A program made the position numbers and the translations under genes. The notes beneath the pieces were generated by a model that was given only the letters and a program-made list of their open reading frames with translations, had not been told where the DNA came from and searched no databases. DNA of 64,000 nucleotides from Acanthosepion esculentum (taxonomy: Eukaryota; Mollusca; Cephalopoda; Sepiida; Sepiidae): NCBI GenBank assembly GCA_964036315.1, contig OZ038478.1, positions 148,226,683-148,290,682 on the forward strand, given 5' to 3'. Numbering within the stretch: position 1 is the stretch's first letter; every line of letters begins with the position of its first letter. Positions 1 to 11,592 of this stretch are shown here, piece by piece.

Positions 1-480
1 AACTCCTTGATTAGATCCAAAAAAGAATCTGCAATATTATTGGTCCTGATCTGGCGGCTCGGCTCGGCTCCAGTCACTTTCCCACCGACGTAACTTTGCC
101 TCTCGAGGTTTTCTCTAGAAATACTTTGATGCCAATTGTTCGAATGATCTCTTCGTTATGGTAACAAACGTTTTTTAATTTAAGAGCAGCACTAGAATGG
201 CGTCGAGATCTCATCAATTTACAGATGAACTGTCTAGATGTAGTCGTAAATTCTATACTAACAGTTTCTTATCTCGCACTTTTCGCTAGTGGAACTCACT
301 TCCGGCTTCATGCTTTCCAGTCAACTATATTCTGCAAAAATTAAAATACAATGTCTATCGCTATCTACTCTCGGTCCGATTACTCTCTTACTTTCTGCTC
401 ATCATTAACGTTTTTTGTTCCGAATGTTTTCTGTTTCACACCCTGTAACCCATTCTGATCTAGTGGCATTAATGCGTTGC
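1..480 (+). pseudogene. LINE reverse transcriptase C-terminus, decayed (copy A)
   Basis: This is the 3' end of a non-LTR retrotransposon, cut by the window edge. Reading across frames gives RICNIIGPDLAARLGSS, then SLSHRRNFAS, KYFDANCSNDLF, and finally SRTFR, a stop, and WNSLPASCFP. That series is the usual C-terminal tail of CR1/jockey-group reverse transcriptases, where RTxRLWNSLP is the hallmark. At least one in-frame stop replaces the Leu before WNSLP and several frameshifts are needed, so it is dead. It is followed by a short A-run near 498-506, as expected of a LINE 3' end. A second fragment of similar type lies at 1145-1700. The motif match is strong; the clade is uncertain. Confidence 0.75.
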
Positions 481-995
481 TTGGTGTGAATGCGATTAAA
501 AAAAAACATTAGCCATATTTTTCACAACACAGATACACTAGAAAGATATAACAGAAGATAATGAAAGAGTGAACTAAAATAGAACATGAATCACAAAGAA
601 ACGTGTCAAAATGTAAACAAATTCCATACGAAATGAATATGTTGTTGGAATTCGCGATATCGAAATTTTAATTATTTGGCATTACTTTTTCGGTCAGTAA
701 GTGCGATTGTCCGTTGAAATTTTTAAAACATTCTTTAACGCTGCTTTTCAGTGATTTTATCGTTAGAGTTTTGATGGAAGTTTCCTGAATTATCCTTATC
801 AGCATCTTGAGTTTCTCATTTAATTTTCACTTCTAGATTAATGCACCATTAATTGTTACTATTGTTGTTGATGGTGTATTTTTTCTTATGTGCTTTTTTA
901 TAATTTGAAAATGTTCTCTGCTTCTGAATCAGGTGACGCCATTCTATAAAATCTGATAACGTATCGTGCTCTTTAAAACTTATTTCATTTGCTTA

Positions 996-1069
996 AACAG
1001 TTTTAATTACTGATCTAGTAAAACTGTTATAAAAATAACAGTTTTATAAGATCAGTAATTAAAATTGTT
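996..1069. repeat. Near-perfect 35-bp inverted repeat (hairpin)
   Basis: Arms 996-1030 and 1035-1069 are reverse complements except for a few positions, with a 4-base A loop. The arms include TTTTAATTACTGATC and its complement. It has no coding content. It could be a small foldback/MITE remnant or a fold-forming transcript. Confidence 0.85.
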
Positions 1070-1144
1070 GATTATAATTTCGGCATATCTGAACGAGTTG
1101 TACACCATTCACGACATACACCTAATAGTATACACCTTACTAGT

Positions 1145-1700
1145 GTAGTCGGTCTCTCGTCGCCTCTCTCTGTCTTTTTCACAAATACTTTCATGGTAAT
1201 TGCTTCGATGAACTGCATTTACTGGTTCCCAGACTCCATGCAAGCATCCTACGAGGCTGGCATCCTGCTCTCACCCTTTCACTGTCGAAACTGTTAAATG
1301 TAGCCATCTCTTCTACTCCAATAGCTTCATATCTCGCACCTCTCGCCTGTGGAACTCCCTTCCCTTTTCCTGTTTCCTTGATAGCTATAATCTCCAACTA
1401 TTTAAATGTAATGTCAATCGACATCTCCAGTTGCCTTGATCTATCCACTATACTTCTCCTCATCCTTTCCTCTATCACTCCTATCTGCTCTCGCTCCAAA
1501 TCTTCTGTAACCACTTGCCTTGATCTATCCACTATCCTTCTCCTCATCCTTTCCTCTATCAGTCCTATCTACTCTCGCTCCAAATCTTCTGTAACCCCTT
1601 GCCTTGATCTATCCACTATCCTTCTACTCATCCTTTCCTCTATCACTCCTATCTGCTCTCGCTCTAAATCCTCCGTAACCCCTTGGTGCTAGTGGCTTAA
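1145..1700 (+). pseudogene. LINE reverse transcriptase C-terminus, decayed (copy B)
   Basis: This is a second non-LTR retrotransposon 3' fragment. The frame over about 1335-1430 reads RTSRLWNSLPFSCF then DSYNLQLFKCNVNRHLQ, the standard closing motif of CR1/jockey-type reverse transcriptases. Upstream remnants (SHPFTVETVKCSHLFYSNSF) align with the corresponding part of copy A, but frames shift repeatedly. The tail runs into an 84-bp tandem array and ends with CTAGTGGCTT and an A-run near 1695. CTAGTGGC also occurs in the tail of copy A near 460, which suggests the same family. It has no function now. Confidence 0.75.
1431..1682 (+). repeat. 84-bp tandem repeat, three copies
   Basis: Three head-to-tail copies start at 1431, 1515 and 1599. 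Each begins TTGCCTTGATCTATCCACTA and differs at only a few bases. The period is 28 codons, so a forward frame stays open with a repeating LDLSTILLLILSS unit. That is a consequence of the period, not evidence of a gene. It lies in the 3' part of LINE copy B and may be its untranslated-region VNTR. Confidence 0.9.
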
Positions 1701-2885
1701 AAAAAATTAACTGCAATCGAATGGAAGGCTATATTGTTTTTAACATTTAGTACTGTTTGGAAAATATGATACCTATCCCGTGTTGAAAGCCTTTATTTCC
1801 TACGTCATGTTAATGAGTGATCCTTACACGGATGTATTTAAACATATTATAATGTATTATTACCATTATCTGAATTATTACGATAGATTCAAGTTATTTG
1901 CAATTAATATTCGCATTCCAACATAGAGCTTCCGTTTTGAAGAGGTTTATTCTTGAGACCTTCTTGGAATATTTGTTAAATTATGTTGATTTTTAGTTTT
2001 AGATCTTACATATGACTCTGTATATCATCAAGAGATCTCCCACATTTAATTTTAAAGTGGCCTCTAGTGAGCAGAAGTAGCGTTGTTTTCTATTAGTTGA
2101 TTTGTTTGAGATATTGTATCTTGTTTCTTAATCAATTACTACACATTTATTTACGACTTGTTTGTACAAGCACACAAAATTACAGAAAGTGATTACAAAT
2201 TATTGAGGCTCTCATACCCTCCTTGGATACCTGATTAGATTTGAAAAGAATTTGTGTTTGGGCCTTCAGATATACAACTTTGCAGATCGATAAATTTCCT
2301 ATAGTTTCTATATAACCTCTAGAGGAGGTGCTGTAATTGCAGGTAACTGCGCCACAATCTTCCTTCATTAAATTATGAACGAACTTTCAATTCGATTGTA
2401 TGAAATCTTCACGAATTATAAGTGAATGGATTCAAATGTATAATTATAATGAATACAATACGCTATCAAAAAGAAGTCACCATCTTGACAAATCAACCCT
2501 AGTAAGATTAGAACCGGCTGTCATTATCAAAATGTAAACGGCTTAGACATTTCGTCTGTGCAACGGTACAATCCATATCGAGAGGACGGTGGATAAATTC
2601 TAGTCTATGTTATGTAAAAATGAAAATAACACTGAAATCTCATTTAAAACATATATTTATCAAAATTACACGAAATTAATTTGAAATACTAAAGACTCAA
2701 TTAACACCGAAACACTCTGGAATATTCGTATTGGAGCTTCGGGTGCGAATACCAAGTAGTAAATAGTGAAACTATTATTTATCTATTATGCTGTTTTCTA
2801 AGATATTTTATGTAAGACCTTCCACACGGACGTGAAGAACCAAGCTGCATGCTACTCAGGAAACGGATGATCCTGGTAGTTGCAT
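1700..2885. other. AT-rich stretch without recognised gene
   Basis: No coding or repeat signature was recognised in either strand. Short ORFs such as the minus frame at 2180-2368 show no family motif. Confidence 0.5.
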
Positions 2886-3393
2886 ACGGGGAAAACGTAG
2901 CTTATAGTTATGACAGTGATCGAAGTGAAAAATTGGACCGAGAGCTCAGAACAACCGAGACATAAATTTACTCTAAACGCAGCATCAGCTGAGAAGACCT
3001 TTCAGTCAGTTATGTGCCATGCATGATGTACGCTTAGGTGATCATGTATCTTTCGATACATGACTGACGAGGCAGACTTTTTCCACAGTAGGTTGCTATT
3101 TCTTTCTGCGGTAGACGAGTTGCCATCCAAGGATATAGAACCTGGTCTTTCCTACTATTTACCCATAGCTGGGCTAGAAGAAAATGATTCATAACTTTCC
3201 CAAGAGTATTAGCACATTAAATGAATGCAATAGATTTGACTGGAATTCGAACTCGGCTCTCTGATTCTTCAATCCGAGCCTCCACCTGCACCCGGGGAAA
3301 ATGTAGCTTCTAGTTATGACAGTGATCGAAATGAAAATTCAGACCGAGAGCTCAGAACGACCGGGACATGGATTTAGTCTCAGCTGAGAAGAT
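2886..3393 (+). repeat. Pair of direct repeats flanking a SINE
   Basis: About 110 bp at 2886-3000 recurs at 3293-3393. Both start CGGGGAAAA(C/T)GTAGCTT and contain ATGACAGTGATCGAA and GACCGAGAGCTCAGAAC. Identity is roughly 85% by eye. The intervening 290 bp contain the tRNA-headed SINE. The direct pair could be a segmental duplication or two copies of one unknown repeat. Confidence 0.8.
3060..3290 (-). mobile_element. tRNA-headed SINE fragment
   Basis: On the minus strand a pol III B-box-like GAGTTCGAATTCC (plus 3242-3254) is followed by a body containing CTTGGGAAAGTTATGAATC and then CAGCTATGGGTAAAT. The block around TTGGGAAAG(G/T)TATGA is shared with the two 5S-headed SINEs at 8.6 and 9.4 kb, so the three belong to related families with a common central domain. 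SINEs are transcribed by pol III and mobilised by a partner LINE. The exact family cannot be named without a library search. Confidence 0.6.
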
Positions 3394-3399
3394 CATAGG

Positions 3400-4960
3400 A
3401 CAATAATTATCATCGTCAAAGGCCGTGAAGATATGGTGCTGTTTTACACCACCAAACAGTCTCTACCTCGTCATCTACAAACACGGTCACTTTCAGAACA
3501 ACACCTGGGTCAAACTTAACAGTGAACAAAGAGCATTATGTTGGTTCTGTTCTCGAACGATAAGCGAAGTTTATCAACGTCGAACCTGGGCGTTGGATGT
3601 GCTAGCGGCGTAAGTATATGCTAGTTGTGTAATTAGGAATCAGAAAAACAAGTGAAAATCCAGTCGGTTTCATATTATTCATTTATACGCAAATGCCCAT
3701 AGAGGCGGTTGGGATTCACATCTTTTCCCCACTGATATTAGTTAATTCGTAGGAATTTTATCAGTAAATTATTTATAGGATACAGATCCTATATTGTCCT
3801 CAAAACATAGGCTCCAAAATAACTTAACGCATTTGATTTGTCAAAAATACCACATTGCATATCGTCGACTACGTCTGATCTTAATTTGATCTGATCAGAT
3901 GTATAGTTGAATCAAAAATTTAATGCACTTTGTGGAGCCTATCACGTGACTTATATTGATTTTGTAAACAACAAACAATAAAGAAACAGAGAGTGCGGAA
4001 AAATCAGCCGAAGAAGCTACGTGACGACACTCATCAAAAAATAACTTTCAATTGAAATCCAGACTATGAGTTAAAAATTATTTTTAACATAACCACAGTC
4101 TATTTCTTTCATTGAACGCAAACTAAACTCACGTCGGCAAACAACAAAGCGACAGACACTCAAACGTTGAACACAACGTAATTCACACCACACCCACTTT
4201 TTCCACAAACTTTGAACTATTTATTTTGAATATAAACAAGATTGAACTGAAATTTCCAACATTCACACAAATTACCCTACAACTTGCAGTCTATCAAACC
4301 GGAATATTACCTCGTCACAAAAATATATAAAAAGACAAGTTAATTTCACTATTTTAAACAAAATTCATAACTATTCTTTCGCACATTTGTTATTTAAAAA
4401 TCAATTTATTTGTACAATTTCTCTTGTTTGAATTTTCTTTTTTCTTCTTCTTATTATTTTGTTGCTTTGTGTCTAATGTAAATTAGTGAGAGTAACTGAC
4501 CCACACACATTATTTCGAAAAATTCTTACACTGTAAAAATATTATCTGGCTTTGATTAACCTGCAAATATTTGATAAGCCGTAAAAAATACATAAAGGAT
4601 CACAAACTCAATTTAATTCATTTATATGCTCCAAAATATTTATATTTACTCAACATTCTTTTGCATTACCCTGTTCAGATCCCCAAAGGCAACGTTTCCA
4701 GTTATTTTTCAATAGTCAATCGACTTTCCTTATTATTACCTTTAAATATCTTTCTATTTTCAGAAGGCTTAACCCAGCTTTACTTGTCCTTAACCGATTC
4801 ATGTTTTTTATTCCCCTTACCAAACTGTTAAATTGTCCCTCAAACATAATATTGCATTAACATTCACTTAACAATTGCATATATCTTACTTTTCTGAAGA
4901 TTCGATTTTTCCTTTTTCCTTTTGGCAATTGCTATATATTTGAAATTATTAATATGAATA
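3400..4960. other. AT-rich stretch without recognised gene
   Basis: No family-level signal was found. Open frames at 3425-3613 and 4571-4831 have no recognisable domain, and their composition is that of the surrounding DNA. Confidence 0.5.
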
Positions 4961-4963
4961 ACG

Positions 4964-5290
4964 ATGGTTATTGAGTGTGGACTGAGGCCAGAACTAATGC
5001 TGATTGATAACATTAAGAAACATCTGTTGTTTGGCGATCTGACGGTGGCATGGGAGGAAGGGATTGAAGAGGCTCATGAAAGTAAGCTGCTTTGGTATGA
5101 AGAACTGTGGGGGCTGAGGTCCGTGCGTGGGGATACGGTTGCACCCTGATGCCGTTTGAGGTTGGATGTAGAGGATTTCTTGCTACTTCCTTAAGTGTGC
5201 TGTTATCCAAAAGCTGAATAAGGTAATAAAGACCCGTGGTGAGAAAGTTGTGGAAGGCTGTGCATGGATTAACCGGAAATTCTTATCGAG
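4964..5290 (+). pseudogene. LINE-linked nuclease-like C-terminal domain, truncated
   Basis: The frame from 4964 reads GLRPELMLIDNIKKHLLFG, then LTVAWEEGIEEAHESK and LLWYEEL. It continues, after frame breaks, with PFEVGCRGFLATSL near 5150-5190. This matches a domain repeatedly found with invertebrate retroelement polyproteins (RPD...ELTVPWEE...EAxERKxxKY...FPVEVGCRGF). The arrangement RP(D/E), then (E/D)xTVxWEE, resembles a PD-(D/E)XK nuclease core, but that is inference. Frameshift and stop after VAP make it a pseudogene. A related decayed copy lies on the other strand at 21.5-21.9 kb. Confidence 0.55.
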
Positions 5291-5299
5291 TCGAGTCCA

Positions 5300-5905
5300 A
5301 CTAACAACTTAGATCTGTTACAACGTAACATCATCCAGCTGTCTGCGGGCTCACAGTTTGGATAATTTTTGAAGCACGGCGCTCACCTGAAGGTTGCAGC
5401 TGGTCTGGAGCACTTGATGTGTACATGTGTTTGATATTAAATATATATTCAGTTATAATATTATTAACAGTAATAGACTTGAATAATAAAATCCCATCGC
5501 AGCAAAGATTATTGCAAACTTTTATAATTATAAGAATTATAGCACGAAACTCACATAAATGTTTATAATTCAACTGTATTATAATAGGAAATTTATGTGA
5601 ATGTTTATAATAAAACATTATTATCATACGGAATTAACATACTATATGAATCATGCCGATGTAAATGCATGCCGAAAATTATACCAATCTAGTTTGTTGA
5701 ATATAAAATGGTCGAGAAAACCATAATTGCACAATATATTATGACTGTATTTTTTTATTATTTTTGCCAAACGTATCTATTCATTCTCGCAAGATGTCCG
5801 CATGCTTAACGCATTCGATTTAAAATTCAACCTCTTTAATCCCACGCACCTATCATCCTGCCTATTCAACAATGTCTTCAAGAATGTGCACAGACAAAAG
5901 GCAGG

Positions 5906-5939
<34 letters not shown>

Positions 5940-7370
5940 ATCTCTAAGCATTAAGAGCCACTCCCGCACTCATAATGCTGAAACCCTAGTAGCTACTAGT
6001 AAAGGCTTATCTAAAAGTAGTCTGCAAACGAATACTTACATCTTTCAGTTATTATTCACAACATATAATGTAGGAATAAATGTTAATTGCAGTGTGGGCT
6101 TATTCTTTTAGACTGTCAAGTAAAAGCAAAGGATAAACAGCAGATTTTTTTGTTTAGGTAATTATACTTTATCATGTACTTTTATTATGTAGAAATTATG
6201 TCGGGGAATGTATGAAGAAAATTATGTTTACTTAAGTTATTTATATTCTCCTACTTAAGAATATTTTCAGGATTTTAAATAGTGCTTTAAACACGTCTTC
6301 TATGTAGATTTCTTTTTTAATATTTACATTATACGAAGAGTAAATGTATTATTCTTTTCAGTGTAGAATAAAATAATTTTCAAAACTCTTTCACTTTAAG
6401 CAAGAACAAAATTATGTACGAAAAGTCCCGATATTATTTACAGATAAGACATGAAAAACAAATTTTGAGTTTAACATTCAACACAGATCACATGATAAGT
6501 TTACCTAAGGAAACAAGTTGAGCGTACAAATAATTATTCGCAATAAACACTGCATGTTTCAATCTTTGGAATGATACCACAGTATAACTTAACGAATGTT
6601 TAAGATCTCTGAGCTGAAACACAGTTGTTTTCGTTTGTAATTTATTTTATTTTTTGCATTACGTTGTTATAGTGTTTTTATTTAGTTTTTTCTGTGATAG
6701 TATTTGTGTACTGAATTAGGCTTAGAATATGAGCAAAAATATTCACTTTCACCTACACAAAGGACCACACAATCCACACAAACCAATTTGGGTTTAATTC
6801 TGGTTAGCTCGGTAACGATGACATATATAACCTCAAATCACTTGAACTGCATACACCACAAATTAAAAAAATGCAAATGTTTTTATATTTACCACGCAAC
6901 ATCATCCCCCACCCCCCAAAAAAAACAATAGTGATTTCATTTTCGCATTATTTAAAAACCACCTTTTCAGACATTGACTCCAGTGAATACAAAAATTTAA
7001 TCTCTAAACTCTTGCTAGACTATGATTTGCACATGGAAAAACAGATGAAGATATGGCCACTCATTATTTATGCATTCCATAACGGATTCTAAACGAATCC
7101 ATAAAAATAAATCAGACTCCCTACTTTCCCTCCTGAGGCCAGTATACTGATGATGAATAGGGGTTTATGACGATAACATATATTTTCATAATATAGAACT
7201 GCTACTACTACTAGACAGACACACATACACAATTAGGAATACACATTACCATCTGATGCCCTGTTAGACATAAAGTTTACAAATTGAAATAAATACAGAA
7301 TTATTTACAGATTCGAAGCCGTGATACAGGATTGCGTGATCATAATTTACCCACACAACATTGAAAATAA
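5300..7370. other. AT-rich stretch with one (TG)n, no recognised gene
   Basis: A (TG)15 tract lies at about 5907-5936. Other open frames (5331-5627 minus, 6704-7092 plus) are AT-driven and carry no recognised motif. CTGATGA near 7149 is discussed with the hammerhead-like motifs. Confidence 0.5.
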
Positions 7371-7375
7371 CAAAG

Positions 7376-7438
7376 TTATGTCATTTTGTCTGTTTTTTCT
7401 CAATCTTTGACGAAGCTTTAATAAAAGCGAAACATGTT
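7376..7438 (+). ncRNA. Hammerhead-like ribozyme core, degenerate
   Basis: TTGACGA (7407-7413) stands where a hammerhead has CUGANGA. A 5-bp stem GCTTT/AAAGC with loop AATA follows, then GAAAC (7429-7433). Upstream TTATGTC (7376-7382) could pair with the bases after GAAA as stem III with a C at the cleavage position. C3 is U, giving a U-G pair with G8, and stem I is weak, so activity is doubtful. A (TA)n tract starts about 60 bp downstream. Penelope-like elements are known to carry hammerhead motifs; assignment to a PLE tail here is inference. Confidence 0.35.
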
Positions 7439-7495
7439 AGATTTCCTATTTGTTATTCATCTTATTATCCTCTCGGATTCCGAGCCATATTTGAT

Positions 7496-7498
<3 letters not shown>

Positions 7499-7565
<67 letters not shown>

Positions 7566-7595
7566 AGAGAGAGAAAGAGAGAGAAAGGGAGAGAA
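7499..7595. repeat. (TA)n followed by (GA)n microsatellite
   Basis: About 64 bp of TA pass into GAGAGAGAAAGAGAG. The tract is simple sequence; open frames here are artefacts. Confidence 0.97.
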
Positions 7596-8351
7596 TCTCA
7601 AGTCATGAAATACGCATAATGCTCACAATTTAAAAGCAGCTAATGATTAACTGAAATATTTTTGCCAGTTATTTATGATCTAAAACAAAATCCAATTTTG
7701 TTCTATTTAAAAATAAATAACTCAACGTACAGTTTCTCTTTCATTTTAAATTTATAAAAAAAAACCCTGATGTCGTAAAAATGAATGGTGTATTTCGAAC
7801 ATATGTTGAAGTACGCAAACCATACAGATAAAATATTTTAAACACACGGGTATTTGTGTGTATGTGCACACACACACGCATTTGAAATCGCAAATCGTTT
7901 TGTTATAAATTATTTATGGCAGAAGAAATAGGCTAATATTGTCTGGTGAAACTAAAAGATAATACAGCATGTAAAATGACAGGTGGCAAAGAAACACGAA
8001 ACAAAATATATCACTTCGGGAAAACAGCTGTTACTGTTTGAAAAACGTACATTGCCGTGATTAGAAATTAATAAGACACAATATCAGAGTAAAGAGCAAA
8101 GAGAAACTTAAAATCAAATGCTGTTAATTCAAAGTGATGATCTCTACAGTGAAGAGAGCAAATTGAACCAGTTGTATGGTGATTGTATGATGTAGCAAAC
8201 GTACCATAATATGGTTACGTATCACTGTACCTATGATTGTTTCAACATCTGTTTAATGCATAGATATATACTTAGTACAAAATAAATGCTATTAACCGAC
8301 ACCGTTTAGTAAAACATTTAAGATATATGTATATAAACAATATCCTGTGAG

Positions 8352-8354
<3 letters not shown>

Positions 8355-8402
<48 letters not shown>
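8355..8402. repeat. (TA)n microsatellite
   Basis: This is an uninterrupted TA tract of about 48 bp. Confidence 0.97.
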
Positions 8403-8408
<6 letters not shown>

Positions 8409-8579
8409 ATTAACTGATTTAAAATAAGATTTTTCGGTACATAGTAATAACCATGTTTTAAAAATGGAAGCTAAAAACTTCAAATTTAATTTTGTAATTA
8501 CATTAAAAGCATTAGTTCATCTTAAAAAATAAAATACAGGTTTAAAGAAAACAAATTCTACTAATTAAGCCATTGCTGG

Positions 8580-8800
8580 AGAAGAAGATGGAAATTGATA
8601 CCTATCCCAAATGTATATGCCCGTAAACGAATAGTCGGCTATCTTATCTCCAAATTCCGAGCTGTTATTAATTACACCACGCTCAAATTCAAGCTTTCAT
8701 AGCCTGGTATTCACAATCAGTCACCAACCTTTGTATTGACCAGGCTCAATGCTGCTTAACTTTAGTGGTCATACGAGAACCGGTGTTTTGACTGGATTTC
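8580..8800 (-). mobile_element. 5S rRNA-headed SINE, copy 1
   Basis: Plus-strand 8698-8792 is a diverged complement of 5S rRNA. It contains ATTGACCAGGCTC, TGCTTAACTTTAGTGGTC and ACGAGAACCGGTGTTTTG, spaced as in 5S genes, plus GTCACC and an AGCC start. The element therefore reads on the minus strand with the 5S part first. Downstream on that strand are GAGCTCGGAATTT-like sequence and TTTGGGATAGGTATCAATT, the block shared with the SINEs at 3.1 and 9.4 kb. 5S-derived SINEs (SINE3) use the internal 5S promoter. Divergence from 5S makes a functional rRNA gene unlikely. Confidence 0.65.
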
Positions 8801-9329
8801 TCCGTGAGACAGCATAATCAGGAATGATCACTATAGGCACACAATGAATTGTGACATCGTGCTATACATTTTTTCACCCGCTTTCACTTACAGGGCTTGG
8901 ATAAACTGAATCGTTTTTAAGATCATATCAAGAAACTATTTCATTGATAATACACTCATTCTGTAATTCGAATCATGGATGTTAACTCGGCCACGCATCC
9001 ATATATCATTTTATAATTTTGTCTCATTTCTCTTAAATACCTGGGTATTCATCTTGACTCTTTTGCATATATTATTGCATAATGATTTACATAACATATT
9101 ACAGAGAACATGTTATTAGTCACTTTGATATTCGGATCATGTTTTTCAATATTTCTTTCTTTGTTACAGATTTCTGTCAGTAGAGAGCCGATTGAATCAG
9201 TTGGTTGATAGCTAGAATTTGATTGACTGCTTCGTTTTATTGGCTTATAAATCCTTAGGTGGCTACTCAAAGACAGAAAACATTTTAATGATTGCAAGAC
9301 ACTTTGGTAGATAAGCGTATAGTAATGAT

Positions 9330-9600
9330 AGTCTTATTATCTCACCCATTGTTTGGGAACAGAAGCGGTGGAATCATACCTTTCCCAAGGTTATTTGTGC
9401 GTAAGTGAATATGACGAACCCGACTGAATTTGGAATTCGACTAACCAATTAACTATTCCGAGCCATGGCCCATTCCACCAGCCGCACGTGGAAGTTTGCA
9501 GCCCCTGATATTCCTAAACGATCACCCCTTTAGGTACTGACCAGGCTCGAATTTGATTAACTTTGGTAATGGTATAGTGAGCGGTATAACAACGTGCTGT
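9330..9600 (-). mobile_element. 5S rRNA-headed SINE, copy 2
   Basis: Plus 9498-9590 is again a 5S rRNA complement: GATCACCCCTTTAGGTACTG, ACCAGGCTCGA, TGATTAACTTTGGTAATGG. On the minus strand this head is followed by GGCTCGGAATAGTTAATTGG, GTCGGGTTCG, which looks like a tRNA B box, and then CCTTGGGAAAGGTATGATTC, the shared central block. The order 5S, tRNA-like part, conserved block recalls composite SINEs, but the parts are diverged. It ends 20 bp before a long (TA)n. Confidence 0.65.
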
Positions 9601-9616
9601 CAGCCAGCTAGTATTT

Positions 9617-10090
<474 letters not shown>

Positions 10091-10146
<56 letters not shown>
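10091..10146. repeat. (TA)n microsatellite, right flank of the transposon
   Basis: A TA tract of about 56 bp continues the tract that was split by the mariner-like element. Confidence 0.97.
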
Positions 10147-10150
<4 letters not shown>

Positions 10151-10240
10151 TTTATTTGAATATTATAACATAAATATGTTATAAAATCACGACAAAAGTA
10201 GCCATTTTGTTTCAACACTTCTAGTGTCTTATCAAGTGAC
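10135..10240 (-). repeat. Dispersed repeat tail with hammerhead-like core
   Basis: This roughly 100-bp block is shared with 44440-44535. On the minus strand the core at 10209-10235 reads TTGATAA, then a stem GACACT/AGTGTT with loop AGA, then GAAAC. Compared with the hammerhead CUGANGA...GAAAC, positions 3 and 8 are U and A, which keeps the 3-8 base pair. It then runs through AAAATGGCTAC and TTTATAACATA into (TA)n. Truncated stems I and III make activity unlikely. The repeat identity is firm; the ribozyme reading is tentative. Confidence 0.45.
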
Positions 10241-10246
10241 GATGTA

Positions 10247-10248
<2 letters not shown>

Positions 10249-10296
<48 letters not shown>
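10249..10296. repeat. (TA)n microsatellite
   Basis: This is a pure TA tract of about 48 bp. Confidence 0.97.
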
Positions 10297-10298
<2 letters not shown>

Positions 10299-10980
10299 CG
10301 GACACCATAATTATCTCATATGTTAATACTAGAAAAATCTGCGTTAAAATCACGATGATGTCATTCGGCTATCTTACGATTAAAGAGATCTTAAGCAATA
10401 ATCATATCCATTTGGTGAGTTGATATAAGTACTGACTATCTACTCTATTTGCGTACTTGCCCTTCGGTACACTTTGTTTTATGTATCGTTCTTCCTTACG
10501 ATTTGTTCATATCACAGTTAACGCGCTAAACACTCGCATCTGCGACTCTGTATTTCAGTCGGGCTTCTTTCACTTTTGATTACTTTGAAAGTCTTGACGC
10601 TCAAATGCAGGTGTGGAAGAGTGGACACACACCCAATTCCAGCCTGACAAAAAGGTGATTATGCGACAACTAGTGATATGAAGGGGGCAGAACGAGGTTC
10701 TATCTCTTGTAACCAATGCAATGCACGTTTTTTATGTCAACCCTAATTTGGCTTGTTTGGGCAAAAACTTTTTTATTAATCAATAAACGCAGACGGTTAT
10801 ATATTTTTCTTTTCTCATTTTTTCTTAATTCATTTCTTTCTCGTAACTTTGAATCAATCTATTACACCGAAAATATTGAACAAGAGTATTGAGGATATCC
10901 TTGCTTCTGTTCCATGCCAAGTTAAGGCCTGGGGAAAACATCAAAGTTTGGGTAATGACTATACCTATGTCATTTTACAC

Positions 10981-10984
<4 letters not shown>

Positions 10985-11033
<49 letters not shown>

Positions 11034-11041
11034 CACACATG

Positions 11042-11101
<60 letters not shown>

Positions 11102-11138
11102 TGTGTGTGTGTGTGTCTGTGTGTGTGTGTGTGTGTGC
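10985..11138. repeat. Compound microsatellite (GA)n(CAGA)n(TA)n(TG)n
   Basis: Successive blocks of GA, CAGA, CA, TA and TG run for about 150 bp. Overlapping open frames on both strands are artefacts. Confidence 0.97.
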
Positions 11139-11539
11139 ATAACGGAAAAATATGTATTTTCTTAGTTTGTAGACAAAGTGTGTATGCTCATTAGCCATAG
11201 TGTTTGCTGTCACGATGATGTTCAGTGAAGATTCCAGTTATTTTTAAGGGAAATGAATGTTCTTGGTAATATGTATTGTTAATATATTAGTTGTAAGGAA
11301 TACATCCACTAACAATGAAATGAAAACGAAAAAAATACTCCTAAAAACACAGTATAGGAAACTGAACAAAAATATACGAAGAATTCCTGTTACCAGGAAA
11401 AATTACTCCTCTTGAAAAAGACTAAAGTATTAGCCGATTGCGCTTAAGACAATAAAGTCAATAGAAAATTCCTGCACACAGCTCTCAAAGTAAAAACAAG
11501 AAATGAAGATAAAATAAAATGTATTTCTCCATTTTATTT

Positions 11540-11541
<2 letters not shown>

Positions 11542-11590
<49 letters not shown>
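11542..11590. repeat. (TA)n microsatellite
   Basis: This is a pure TA tract of about 49 bp. Confidence 0.97.

Positions 11591-11592
<2 letters not shown>

Noticed and set aside
7149..7185. Hammerhead at CTGATGATGAATAGGGG
   Set aside because: CTGATGA is present, but GAAA is replaced by GATAA and stem II does not pair well; kept only as a note.
8698..9590. Functional 5S rRNA genes
   Set aside because: Both copies differ from 5S at many conserved positions and continue into SINE bodies.
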